NCBI RefSeq assembly: GCF_039993895.1
Contig: NZ_CP121194.1
Location: forward strand, 3,038,001-3,102,000
Source of the DNA: Edaphobacter paludis
Lineage (GTDB): Bacteria; Acidobacteriota; Terriglobia; Terriglobales; Acidobacteriaceae
Length of the DNA: 64,000 nucleotides
Reading direction: 5' to 3'
This document shows, in pieces, positions 28,493-36,024 of the stretch (positions within the stretch are counted from its first letter, which is position 1; the number at the start of each line of letters is the position of its first letter). A program made the position numbers and the translations under genes. The notes beneath the pieces are model-generated. The model saw only the letters and a program-made list of their open reading frames with translations, did no database searches and had not been told where the DNA came from.

Positions 28493-29542
28493 TCACGCCA
28501 GCACATCGACCACTTGATATCCCTTTAACTTCCCCGCTTCTGTGAGAGTCAGATTCTCTGGCCGATACTCCGCCATTCCGTCCAATCGCATCTGCACCGT
28601 GTTGGCCATCGCCGCATTGGCAGGAATCTCTCGATGTTCCGGGAAACCCCAGGGAACCATCTTCCACTCATCATGTGCCGCGCCCAGTGCACTGCTCGGG
28701 TCGATCTTCAAATACCTCGACCTCGCATCCTCATCGAACACAAGACCGCATTTGATCGCATTTTTCAGCATCCAGCCCAACGTAATCTCTGATAACCGGC
28801 AGTCATCGTACCCTCCGCCGTCGTCGCAATGAACGCCCGAAAACCAAACCTGCTGCACCTGATCGTCGTTGTCCCGCGGCGACCCATCGGCATTCGTCCA
28901 CAAGGTAGGCTTGAACGGCGCACGCCGCTCATCGATGCAGATCGCGTGAAAGGCACTCTTTACACAAGGATGCAGCGAAGTGTCCAGAAAGCCATACTTC
29001 TGCTGGTGCAGCACGCTGAACAGCAACCCCGGAACGCCCAGCGACCCGACCGTATCCCAGACCCCAATCATCCGCACATCTGCCGCAGTCAGCCTATACT
29101 CCGCATCGAGCGCGTCCTTCGCGGCAACCCGCAGCTTCGGATCGGTCTGGCGGTAGGCACTGAAGATCTTCTGCACCGTCCTGTTGTCGAAGTTCTTGGT
29201 CGGCACACCAAACCCGGCAATCATCCCGCCCAGGCTACGCGCCGTATAAGCTCCGCGGCTAAACCCGAAGATGTAAATCTGATCTCCCGGGTCCCACACA
29301 TAAGCCAGAAATTCATAACCGTCCTGGACCTTCTGAAACAGCCCTTCGCCCATCGCTCCGCCTGCCAGATGGTCGATCGGCGTACCATCCGTGCCCACCC
29401 CGCTATCGTAGTAACGCATCTGATCGGGAGAGTCAGCGAGCGCGCAGTACAGTTTGCGGACGTTCGTATCATTCGCAACCGCTCCAATGCCATGGGGCGA
29501 GTTCCATGTCCCGTCCGTACAGATAATGATCTTCTTTGCCAT
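28493..29542 (-). CDS. DUF2235 alpha/beta-hydrolase domain protein (349 aa)
   Basis: The DUF2235 family includes phospholipase effectors of type VI secretion (Tle1-like) as well as stand-alone cytoplasmic proteins. The N-terminal ICTDGTWNSP block and the nucleophile elbow GFSRGAYTARSL (Ser95) are clear. RNDEDQ-like acidic and His positions follow (SGVHCDDGGGYDD). A near-perfect AGGAGG precedes the ATG at 29542. No T6SS genes (VgrG, PAAR, Tli immunity) are next to it and no signal peptide is seen, so a housekeeping lipase or hydrolase role is at least as likely. Confidence 0.9.
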   Translation of the reverse strand: MAKKIIICTDGTWNSPHGIGAVANDTNVRKLYCALADSPDQMRYYDSGVGTDGTPIDHLAGGAMGEGLFQKVQDGYEFLAYVWDPGDQIYIFGFSRGAYTARSLGGMIAGFGVPTKNFDNRTVQKIFSAYRQTDPKLRVAAKDALDAEYRLTAADVRMIGVWDTVGSLGVPGLLFSVLHQQKYGFLDTSLHPCVKSAFHAICIDERRAPFKPTLWTNADGSPRDNDDQVQQVWFSGVHCDDGGGYDDCRLSEITLGWMLKNAIKCGLVFDEDARSRYLKIDPSSALGAAHDEWKMVPWGFPEHREIPANAAMANTVQMRLDGMAEYRPENLTLTEAGKLKGYQVVDVLA

Positions 29543-29619
29543 CTGATCCTCCTGTTTGGGGCCCGGAGGCACAATATTACCTCTCACAGAAGCTCCAATT
29601 GAGATAAATTGACTGCACG

Positions 29620-30723
29620 ATGACGCGCAACCACGAACTCCTCAAAATCGCCGGCACTCTCGTCCTCCTGGCCACGCTGGGAGCAGCCAAACCTTCCCAC
29701 TGGCAGATTGGCCCCTTCACTCGTCCGACCAACGGCCCGGTGATCACGCCGGATAAAACCGCCGTCTTCAACGATCCCATCGCGAAGACTCCTATCCACT
29801 GGGAGGCGCTCCACACCTTCAATCCAGCCGCAATCGTCCGCGACGGAAAGATCGTCGTCCTCTATCGCGCCGAAGACGATACCGGAGCCATGGTGATCGG
29901 CGAGCACACCTCCCGCCTCGGCCTCGCCACCAGCGACGACGGCATCCATTTCACGCGCCTTCCCGAGCCCGTCTTCTACCCGGCCGAAGACGCCCAGAAG
30001 TCTCGCGAGTGGCCCGGTGGAGTAGAAGACCCGCGCATCGTCGAGAGCGAAGACGGCACCTACGTCCTCACCTACACCCAGTGGAATCGAGTTACCTATT
30101 CCATCGGCATAGCTTCCTCAAAGGACCTTCAGCACTGGACCAAGTACGGTCCTGTCTTCCTCGGCGCAGCCAACGGCAAATATGACAACCTGAAATACAA
30201 GTCAGGCGGCATCGTTACGCATCTGGTCAACGACCGCCTCATCGCCGCCCGGATCAACGGCAAGTACTGGATGTACTGGGGCGAAGGCGCGATTCACCTT
30301 GCCACCTCCACCGACCTTATCCACTGGACGCCGGTAGAAGACGCCAGCGGTAATCCCATCGAAGTCCTCACCAAACGTCCTGGCCACTTCGACAGCGGCT
30401 TCCCCGAGACCGGCCCGCCGCCCATCCTGACCGACGCCGGCATCGTCGTCCTCTATAACGGAAAAAACGATCCGACCAACGGCGATCGCGCCCTTGGCCC
30501 CAACGCCTACGCCGCAGGCGAAGCTCTCTTCGATGCTCACGATCCGACCCATCTCATAGCGCGAACTGAAGAGCCCGTACTCAAACCTGAAAAGCCTTAC
30601 GAAAAGACCGGCCAATACGTCGCTGGAACCACGTTCGCCGAAGGTCTCATCCGTTTCCACGACAAATGGTTTCTCTACTATGGTTGCGCGGACTCCGAGG
30701 TCGGTGTAGTCGAGGCTCCTTAG
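29620..30723 (+). CDS. Exported GH130-like glycosidase/phosphorylase (367 aa)
   Basis: A five-bladed beta-propeller of the GH130 type (beta-1,2- or beta-1,4-mannoside phosphorylases and hydrolases). Visible family blocks: TFNPAAIVRDG, GGVEDPRIVE with the candidate acid Asp, SGFPETGPPPI and LYYGCADSEVGV. An N-terminal hydrophobic segment (residues 9-22) suggests export, which fits a periplasmic mannoside-hydrolysing subgroup better than a cytoplasmic phosphorylase (inference). The ATG start has a weak Shine-Dalgarno. It is divergent from the DUF2235 gene. Confidence 0.85.
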   Translation: MTRNHELLKIAGTLVLLATLGAAKPSHWQIGPFTRPTNGPVITPDKTAVFNDPIAKTPIHWEALHTFNPAAIVRDGKIVVLYRAEDDTGAMVIGEHTSRLGLATSDDGIHFTRLPEPVFYPAEDAQKSREWPGGVEDPRIVESEDGTYVLTYTQWNRVTYSIGIASSKDLQHWTKYGPVFLGAANGKYDNLKYKSGGIVTHLVNDRLIAARINGKYWMYWGEGAIHLATSTDLIHWTPVEDASGNPIEVLTKRPGHFDSGFPETGPPPILTDAGIVVLYNGKNDPTNGDRALGPNAYAAGEALFDAHDPTHLIARTEEPVLKPEKPYEKTGQYVAGTTFAEGLIRFHDKWFLYYGCADSEVGVVEAP

Positions 30724-30816
30724 AAAATTAACGCGCCGCGGGTCGCTTCCGAGATGCAGGCATCCTACTCACATCACGATGAAGGACCAGTAACTCATCT
30801 CACGGAGCAGCAGCCA

Positions 30817-31869
30817 ATGGCAACCAGCAGCGAAGAAACGACATGGAAGCAGATCACGCTGTTCCTTCTGACTTTCAGCAGCGTCATCGTCTGCGCGCTG
30901 CTCCTCTGGCCCTTCTTCGGAGCAATCGTCGGTGCCATCGTCCTTGCCGTCATCACGCAGCATCCCTATGACTGGCTGGCCACAAAGATCCGGAACCGCT
31001 CCGCGGCCGCCGCTCTTGGGCTCGCACTCGTCCTGCTGGCTTTCGTCGTCCCGGGATTCTTTCTCGCACAAAATATCGGCAAGCAGGCGATCGCTGTTGT
31101 CAGCACAGTTCGCAATGATGCCACTCAGGAAAAGTTCAGCGAGTTCCTCGGAGGCCACCCCGCTGCCGCCTCCCGCGTCGAGGTCGTCTCCAACTCCATC
31201 GATCCCGGCCACGCCGCTCAAGCCGCCGCCGCTTACGTCGGAAGCAAAATTGGTGGTCTTCTCGGCAACTCCGTGCGCCTTATCACCCAGCTTGTGGTCA
31301 TGCTCTTCCTACTCTTCTTCCTCTTCCGCGACCGCTCCCTCGCGCTGACTTTTCTTCATTCGCTTCTTCCTCTCCGTACGGAGGAGAGCAGCGAACTGCT
31401 CACAAGAGTCGGCGACACGATCTTCACCACCGCTCTCGGCAGACTGGCAGTTGCCGGAGTACAAGGTGTCCTTATCGGTCTTGCCTTCTGGGTTCTGGGC
31501 GTTCCCGGCGTCATCCTCTGGGCCTTCACCACAGCAGTCATGGCGATGATTCCCGCCTTCGGTACGCTCCTCGTCTGGGGCCCCATCGCCATCTATCTCG
31601 GGATCTCGGGCCATTGGGGAAAGGCTCTTCTGCTCGTCATCTGGGGAGGCGTCATCGTCAGCACCATCGACAACTTCCTTTACCCCATCCTCGTTGGCAC
31701 TCGACTGCGCAGCCACACCGCGACCATTCTCATCTCGATCCTCGGCGGCATTGCTTTGTTCGGAATCATGGGCGTCATTCTCGGCCCGGTCTTCTTCACC
31801 ATCGCCTCCACGTTACTCGAGTTCTGGCGCGCCCGCACCGGCAACTCATCCATTCAGATATCCAGTTAG
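30817..31869 (+). CDS. AI-2E family (PerM-like) transporter (350 aa)
   Basis: A polytopic membrane protein of the AI-2E/PerM exporter family, with seven to eight hydrophobic segments. The soluble middle region (about residues 90-150) separates the first helices from the C-terminal bundle. Family motifs are GVQGVLIGLAFWVLGVPG, IPAFGTLLVWGP and DNFLYPILVGTRL. The substrate is unknown; family members have been linked to autoinducer-2 or ion export. The ATG at 30817 (GGAG 9 nt upstream) is preferred; an in-frame ATG at 30754 would add 21 hydrophilic residues. Confidence 0.9.
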   Translation: MATSSEETTWKQITLFLLTFSSVIVCALLLWPFFGAIVGAIVLAVITQHPYDWLATKIRNRSAAAALGLALVLLAFVVPGFFLAQNIGKQAIAVVSTVRNDATQEKFSEFLGGHPAAASRVEVVSNSIDPGHAAQAAAAYVGSKIGGLLGNSVRLITQLVVMLFLLFFLFRDRSLALTFLHSLLPLRTEESSELLTRVGDTIFTTALGRLAVAGVQGVLIGLAFWVLGVPGVILWAFTTAVMAMIPAFGTLLVWGPIAIYLGISGHWGKALLLVIWGGVIVSTIDNFLYPILVGTRLRSHTATILISILGGIALFGIMGVILGPVFFTIASTLLEFWRARTGNSSIQISS

Positions 31870-32041
31870 TGTTTCGTAAGAGCAAGGAGTGTCATCTCGA
31901 CAAGAGGGTGGCGCGCCTTTGTCACCGCAGGGAAAATGCATCGGTCAACCGAGAAATGTACTCAATGTCCGTAAACATTACAATCCGATAAACGAACAAA
32001 TGTGCGATCTCCATTGACACCATCGCGCCAACAGGCGAAAC

Positions 32042-33907
32042 ATGGAAACCCAAGGAGCCTTCCTCCCTATGAAGACAGCACCCTCCACAGCCACTCCTCC
32101 CACAACCAATAAACATCTGATCCGCTGGGTGGAGAAGATGGCGGAGTTGACGCAGCCCGATCACATTCACTGGATCGATGGATCAAAAAAAGAGTACGAC
32201 CATCTCTGCGACGTCCTCGTCGAAGCCGGGACATTCTTCCCGCTCAATGAAAAGCTCTGGCCGGGTTGCTTCTACGCCCGTTCCTCTCCCAATGATGTGG
32301 CGCGCGTCGAAGACCGTACCTTCATCTGCTCTCTCTCCAAAGACAACGCCGGCCCCACCAACAACTGGGAAGATCCCTTCACCATCCGGCGCAAGCTGAA
32401 GCAGCTCTTTCGCGGCAGCATGCGTGGCCGCACCATGTACGTCATGCCCTTCAGCATGGGCCCGGTCGGCTCGCCGATGTCACAGATCGGTGTCCAGCTC
32501 ACGGACTCCGCCTACGCCGTCGTCAACATGCGCATCATGGCACGCATCGGCGCTCCTGTCTTCGCCGAGATCGACAAGGACATCAAGCGCGTGGTGCCTT
32601 GCCTGCACTCCGTAGGTGCCCCTCTGGCGCCCGGAGAAAAGGACGTTCCCTGGCCCTGCAACGACACCAAGTACATCGTGCACTTCCCCGAGACCCGCGA
32701 GATCTGGAGCTACGGCTCGGGCTACGGTGGCAATGCCCTGCTCGGCAAAAAATGCTTCGCTCTCCGCATTGCCTCCAACATCGCCCGCGACGAGGGCTGG
32801 ATGGCCGAGCACATGTTAATCCTCGGCGTCGAATCTCCACCCGACAAGATGGGCAAGACTGAAAAGACTTACGTTGCCGCTGCTTTTCCATCAGCCTGCG
32901 GCAAGACCAACTTCGCCATGATGATCCCGCCCGCAGGCTTCGATGGCTGGAAGATCTTGACCATTGGCGACGATATCGCCTGGATCAAGCCCGACGCCAC
33001 CGGCCAGCTCCGCGCCATCAACCCTGAGGCAGGCTTCTTCGGTGTAGCCCCTGGCACCAGTGCAAAGACCAACCCCAACGCCATGGCCACGCTGGCCAAA
33101 AACACTATCTTCACCAACGTTGCTCTCACTCCCGACGGCGGCGTCTGGTGGGAGGGCATGACCGACAAGCCGCCCGCCGAGTGTCTGGACTGGCAAGGCA
33201 ACAAGTGGACCCCGGCCATCGGCAAAAAGACCGGCCGCCCCGCCGCGCATCCTAACGGGCGCTTCACCGCTCCCGCCAGCCAGTGCCCTACCATCGATCC
33301 CAACTGGGAGGCACCCGACGGCGTTCCTATCTCCGCCTTCATCTTCGGCGGCCGTCGCGCCACCACCATGCCGCTCGTCTATCAGGCCTTCAACTGGTCT
33401 GCCGGCGTCTACATCGGAGCCACCATGGGCAGCGAGACCACTGCTGCCGCCGGAGGCGCTGTCGGCAAAGTCCGCCGCGATCCCATGGCCATGCTGCCCT
33501 TCTGCGGCTATCACATGGGCGACTACTTCCGTCACTGGCTGCGCATGCAGCGCACCCTCTCCGCCACACCGCGCGTCTTCCACGTCAACTGGTTCCGCAA
33601 AGATGCGGAGGGCAAGTTCCTCTGGCCCGGCTTCAGCGAAAACATGCGTGTTCTTAAATGGATCGTCGATCGCGTCCACGGCCGCGCCCTGGGCAAAGAA
33701 ACTCCCATTGGCTGGACCCCGCACTACGAGGACATCAACTGGAAGGGCCTCAACTTCCCTCGCGAAGCCTTCGACGAACTTCAAAAAGTTAACCGCACGC
33801 AATGGAGGCACGAGGTTATGAGCCACGAAGAGCTCTTCCTACTCGTTCACGACCACCTGCCCCCCGAGATGATCTACGAAAGAGAACTCCTCATCTGCAG
33901 ACTCTGA
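32042..33907 (+). CDS. pckG: GTP-dependent phosphoenolpyruvate carboxykinase (621 aa)
   Basis: Interconverts oxaloacetate and PEP with GTP/GDP, the entry to gluconeogenesis. The hallmark kinase-1a motif is FPSACGKTN (residues 282-290) with the reactive Cys286. Other blocks are [14 protein letters not shown] (substrate), GDDIAWIKP (metal) and FFGVAPGTS. Its 621-residue length separates it from the ATP type (about 540). It is monocistronic, with about 170 nt of leader on one side and 220 nt on the other. An ATG 9 codons downstream is an alternative start. Confidence 0.96.
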   Translation: METQGAFLPMKTAPSTATPPTTNKHLIRWVEKMAELTQPDHIHWIDGSKKEYDHLCDVLVEAGTFFPLNEKLWPGCFYARSSPNDVARVEDRTFICSLSKDNAGPTNNWEDPFTIRRKLKQLFRGSMRGRTMYVMPFSMGPVGSPMSQIGVQLTDSAYAVVNMRIMARIGAPVFAEIDKDIKRVVPCLHSVGAPLAPGEKDVPWPCNDTKYIVHFPETREIWSYGSGYGGNALLGKKCFALRIASNIARDEGWMAEHMLILGVESPPDKMGKTEKTYVAAAFPSACGKTNFAMMIPPAGFDGWKILTIGDDIAWIKPDATGQLRAINPEAGFFGVAPGTSAKTNPNAMATLAKNTIFTNVALTPDGGVWWEGMTDKPPAECLDWQGNKWTPAIGKKTGRPAAHPNGRFTAPASQCPTIDPNWEAPDGVPISAFIFGGRRATTMPLVYQAFNWSAGVYIGATMGSETTAAAGGAVGKVRRDPMAMLPFCGYHMGDYFRHWLRMQRTLSATPRVFHVNWFRKDAEGKFLWPGFSENMRVLKWIVDRVHGRALGKETPIGWTPHYEDINWKGLNFPREAFDELQKVNRTQWRHEVMSHEELFLLVHDHLPPEMIYERELLICRL

Positions 33908-34128
33908 CAAGCGGCATCACTGACATGCAAGATGCAGGGAGATCTCCGCAAGAAAGTAAGCCCTTCAATCTATCTTCGACCTAGCAACCCGCTCTCGATT
34001 CCCGGCTTCTTACTAACTGGGAACGAGATTAGCCGCGAGTTTCGATCTGAGACTGTCTATCTCCCGTACGTAAGCCGCCTGATTAACCAAGCGTGGCTCA
34101 GACCAGCCCAGACTCATGAGGTAATAAC

Positions 34129-34536
34129 GTGACATTTTTTCGCATTACACTCCCACGCATATCTATGATTGCGTGCTTAGCACTGACTTCTGTCCTATTG
34201 ATGCCAACAACATCGTTCGGCCAGGACCAGACCAGTGCTCCCACTTCTACCAGTCCAGACAACACTGCAAGGAACAAAGCACACCACAATACCGCCGATC
34301 AGCAATCGAACGCGACCTCTGACCGCATGCTCACAAAGCACATCCGTCAGTCATTGATCGCAGACAAGTCGCTTTCCATGTACGGCCACAACGTCAAGAT
34401 CATTACGCGCGATGGAATGGTGACATTGAAGGGGCCCGTGCACTCGGAGGAGGAGAAGCAGACCATTGCCTCCAAAGCAGCAGAGGTCGCCGGCGGTGCG
34501 GACAAAGTCACCAATCAACTTACGGTCAAACAGTAG
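34129..34536 (+). CDS. Exported BON-domain protein (135 aa)
   Basis: The signal peptide spans residues 1-31 (ends TSFGQD). A Ser/Thr/Asn-rich linker and one BON domain (about residues 65-135; LTKHIRQSLIADKSLSMYG, VTLKGPVHSEEEKQTI) follow. BON domains bind phospholipid surfaces and stabilise the envelope, as in OsmY. The GTG start has GAGG about 8 nt upstream; an ATG 12 codons later is the alternative. It lies 39 nt upstream of the glycine-zipper stress protein, so the pair is probably one envelope- or osmotic-stress operon (inference). Confidence 0.9.
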   Translation: MTFFRITLPRISMIACLALTSVLLMPTTSFGQDQTSAPTSTSPDNTARNKAHHNTADQQSNATSDRMLTKHIRQSLIADKSLSMYGHNVKIITRDGMVTLKGPVHSEEEKQTIASKAAEVAGGADKVTNQLTVKQ

Positions 34537-34575
34537 GACCTGCTCGCTCATAAAGCGTTGCAGAAGGAGATTTAT

Positions 34576-35244
34576 ATGGCAGGGAAAAACACAGCAGCAT
34601 TCGGCATTTACTCAACTAGAACGGCCGCAGAAGCCGCAGTCGATCAACTCACCGCAGCGGGCTTTTCGCATCAGGACGTCTCGGTTCTCATGTCCGATAA
34701 GCAGGGATCGAAGGACTTTGCCACCGAGAAGAACACCAAGGCTCCTGAAGGCGCCGCAACTGGCGTAGGCGTTGGCGGAGCAGTTGGCGGAACGCTCGGG
34801 CTGCTCGCCGGCATCGGCGCTTTGGCTATTCCCGGCGTCGGTCCGCTGATTGCAGCAGGACCGATCATGGGCGCACTCGCGGGTCTGGGCGTCGGCGGAG
34901 CAGTGGGTGGTCTTGTGGGAGCCCTGGTTGGAATGGGCATTCCCGAGTATGAAGCGAAGCGTTACGAAGGCCGCGTTAAGGATGGCGGTATCCTCGTCTC
35001 GGTTCACTGCGATAGCTCCGAAGAGGTCTCCCGTGCGAAGGATATCCTCAAGGAAACGGGCGGTGAGGACATCGCCTCCTCCGGCGAAAAGTCCGTCAGC
35101 ACCCATGGTGTAGAAACCGACCGCCGGGATACGGAGCGCGTCCACACAAACACCCTTCACACCAACCGTCTGGACAACGAAGATGTCGATGGCAATGTGC
35201 TTGTCGAGCGCGATGTTGTCATTGAGCGCGTTAACAAACGGTAG
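34576..35244 (+). CDS. General-stress (YflT-like) protein with glycine-zipper region (222 aa)
   Basis: Residues 5-45 match the YflT/general stress protein 17M type (AFGIYSTRTAAEAAVDQL...DVSVLM). A central Gly/Ala-rich glycine-zipper (about residues 60-125; GVGVGGAVGGTLGLLAG) probably inserts in a membrane. The C-terminal part repeats the ferredoxin-like element (GGILVSVHCDSSEEVSRAKDIL) and ends in a charged tail. A strong AAGGAGAT precedes the ATG at 34576. Probably stress-induced together with the BON protein (inference). Confidence 0.88.
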   Translation: MAGKNTAAFGIYSTRTAAEAAVDQLTAAGFSHQDVSVLMSDKQGSKDFATEKNTKAPEGAATGVGVGGAVGGTLGLLAGIGALAIPGVGPLIAAGPIMGALAGLGVGGAVGGLVGALVGMGIPEYEAKRYEGRVKDGGILVSVHCDSSEEVSRAKDILKETGGEDIASSGEKSVSTHGVETDRRDTERVHTNTLHTNRLDNEDVDGNVLVERDVVIERVNKR

Positions 35245-35271
35245 AGCTCGCTTTAGAAGCGTTCCACCGTA

Positions 35272-35302
35272 GAGTACGCATCCTCAAAAGGGATGCGTAC
35301 TC
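35272..35302 (+). terminator. Terminator of the BON/stress-protein operon
   Basis: 12-bp perfect stem GAGTACGCATCC/GGATGCGTACTC with loop TCAAAAG, followed by TCATTTAAG. It insulates the upstream operon from the YeiH locus. Confidence 0.85.
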
Positions 35303-35436
35303 TCATTTAAGTCTCTCCGAATACTCCCAAAAAGGCTGATTTGAACCCTGATGACCTCGATCCCCGAAGTCGCTATCCCCCCGGATTCAAAGCCGTTCAC
35401 CGTCTCGAACCCAGCTGATTAGGCCCCACAATCCGC

Positions 35437-35465
35437 TTGACTCCAGTTAGAATTCCTTCTATCTT
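35437..35465 (+). promoter_or_regulatory. Sigma-70-type promoter P1 upstream of the YeiH locus
   Basis: TTGACT, exact 17-nt spacer, TATCTT. The first ATG downstream (35472) begins 6 nt after the -10 box, so it coincides with the expected transcript start. Confidence 0.65.
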
Positions 35466-35471
35466 AAGCAA

Positions 35472-35582
35472 ATGGCTAGACTCCCTTCGGGTTGAGTCAG
35501 TCATAACGAAGTCCACCCACTTCGTTGCTTTACCGGAATACCCACGCAACAGCCCCCACCGCGCTGCGTGGGTTTCCTCTTT
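35472..35582 (+). ncRNA. Candidate small RNA or leader with leaderless 7-codon ORF
   Basis: The segment between P1 and a terminator contains a leaderless-type mini-ORF (35472-35495, MARLPSG), a hairpin with GACTC/GAGTC arms (35479-35498) and a perfect AACGAAGT/ACTTCGTT hairpin (35505-35526). It ends in the terminator stem ACCCACGCA/TGCGTGGGT (35540-35573). It is about 110 nt, well structured, and matches no riboswitch family I recognise. It could be a free small RNA, a leader attenuator for the YeiH operon, or both. Confidence 0.4.
35540..35582 (+). terminator. Terminator T1 upstream of the Cys-rich ORF
   Basis: ACCCACGCA (35540-35548) pairs with TGCGTGGGT (35565-35573) around a 16-nt loop, followed by TTCCTCTTT. 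The outer stem ACCCACG is shared with T2 at 35780-35822. Confidence 0.7.
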
Positions 35583-35620
35583 AAGATCCGCCATAAGTCC
35601 AACAATTTACTCGCTAGACC

Positions 35621-35649
35621 TTGACGCCTCCGCCCAAACCCTCTATCCT
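35621..35649 (+). promoter_or_regulatory. Sigma-70-type promoter P2 of the Cys-rich ORF
   Basis: TTGACG, exact 17-nt spacer, TATCCT. The ATG of the Cys-rich ORF starts 6 nt after the -10 box, so the predicted mRNA is leaderless. No Shine-Dalgarno is present, consistent with this. Confidence 0.65.
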
Positions 35650-35655
35650 CACTTC

Positions 35656-35742
35656 ATGGGATTGATGCACATCGCGGCTTGTACCTGTTGCCTCTGTTGT
35701 ATGGGCAATGGCTGCTGCTGCGTCGGATCTTCCCCAACCTAA
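35656..35742 (+). CDS. Leaderless cysteine-rich mini-ORF, candidate attenuator peptide (28 aa)
   Basis: 28 codons encode eight cysteines: CTCCLCC at residues 9-15 and CCC at 20-22, ending VGSSPT. It starts at the predicted transcript start of P2, has no ribosome-binding site, and stops 38 nt before an intrinsic terminator. A CTAAGC/GCTTAG hairpin (35739-35744 with 35762-35767) covers the stop codon. The arrangement resembles the polycysteine leaderless ORFs that act as cysteine-responsive attenuators in mycobacteria (known), placed here ahead of a putative sulfur-anion exporter (inference). It could also be a functional metal-binding peptide. Too short for codon statistics. Confidence 0.55.
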   Translation: MGLMHIAACTCCLCCMGNGCCCVGSSPT

Positions 35743-35779
35743 GCGAATAGTAAAAATTTCAGCTTAGACACTTCAGGAA

Positions 35780-35822
35780 CCCACGTATCAGCGTAAATCG
35801 CGATACGTGGGTTTTTTCTTTT
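35780..35822 (+). terminator. Terminator T2 between the Cys-rich ORF and the YeiH operon
   Basis: CCCACGTATC (35780-35789) pairs with GATACGTGGG (35802-35811) over a 12-nt loop, extended by flanking AA/TT, then TTTTTTCTTTTT. A textbook intrinsic terminator, well placed to act as an attenuator for the downstream genes. Confidence 0.85.
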
Positions 35823-35849
35823 TCCGAACCAAGTGCAGGAGACGACATC

Positions 35850-35996
35850 ATGGCAATCTCTCAAGACCACCACACACCGGCCAAACCTCACGCTGCCAGT
35901 CGGCTGTCCATCAATGTCGACCTGATCGCCGTCACCATTGCGCTCACCCTCGCGGCGCTCATCCGTTTCAACATCATTCCCTCCATCCCGTTTTAA
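35850..35996 (+). CDS. Single-helix membrane microprotein upstream of YeiH (48 aa)
   Basis: ATG with GGAG 9 nt upstream (CAGGAGACGACATC). The N-terminal 20 residues are hydrophilic (SQDHHTPAKPHAASR). Residues about 23-40 form one hydrophobic helix (DLIAVTIALTLAALI), and the peptide ends NIIPSIPF. It sits 28 nt ahead of the YeiH start and directly after terminator T2, so it is the first gene of the attenuated transcript. I know of no named family. It could be an accessory subunit or regulator of YeiH (inference). It is not a broken YeiH N-terminus, because YeiH has its own complete first helix. Confidence 0.7.
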   Translation: MAISQDHHTPAKPHAASRLSINVDLIAVTIALTLAALIRFNIIPSIPF

Positions 35997-36024
35997 CCTG
36001 TTCCCTCGCCCCAGCCCTAACACA

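Noticed and set aside
28493-29542. DUF2235 protein as a type VI secretion effector
   Set aside because: No VgrG, PAAR, adaptor or immunity gene is adjacent; the family also has non-secreted members.
35437-35742. Reading the whole 35437-35742 stretch as one 101-codon gene
   Set aside because: The frame crosses promoter P1, two hairpins, terminator T1 and promoter P2, and only its last 28 codons are cysteine-rich and start at a predicted transcript start.
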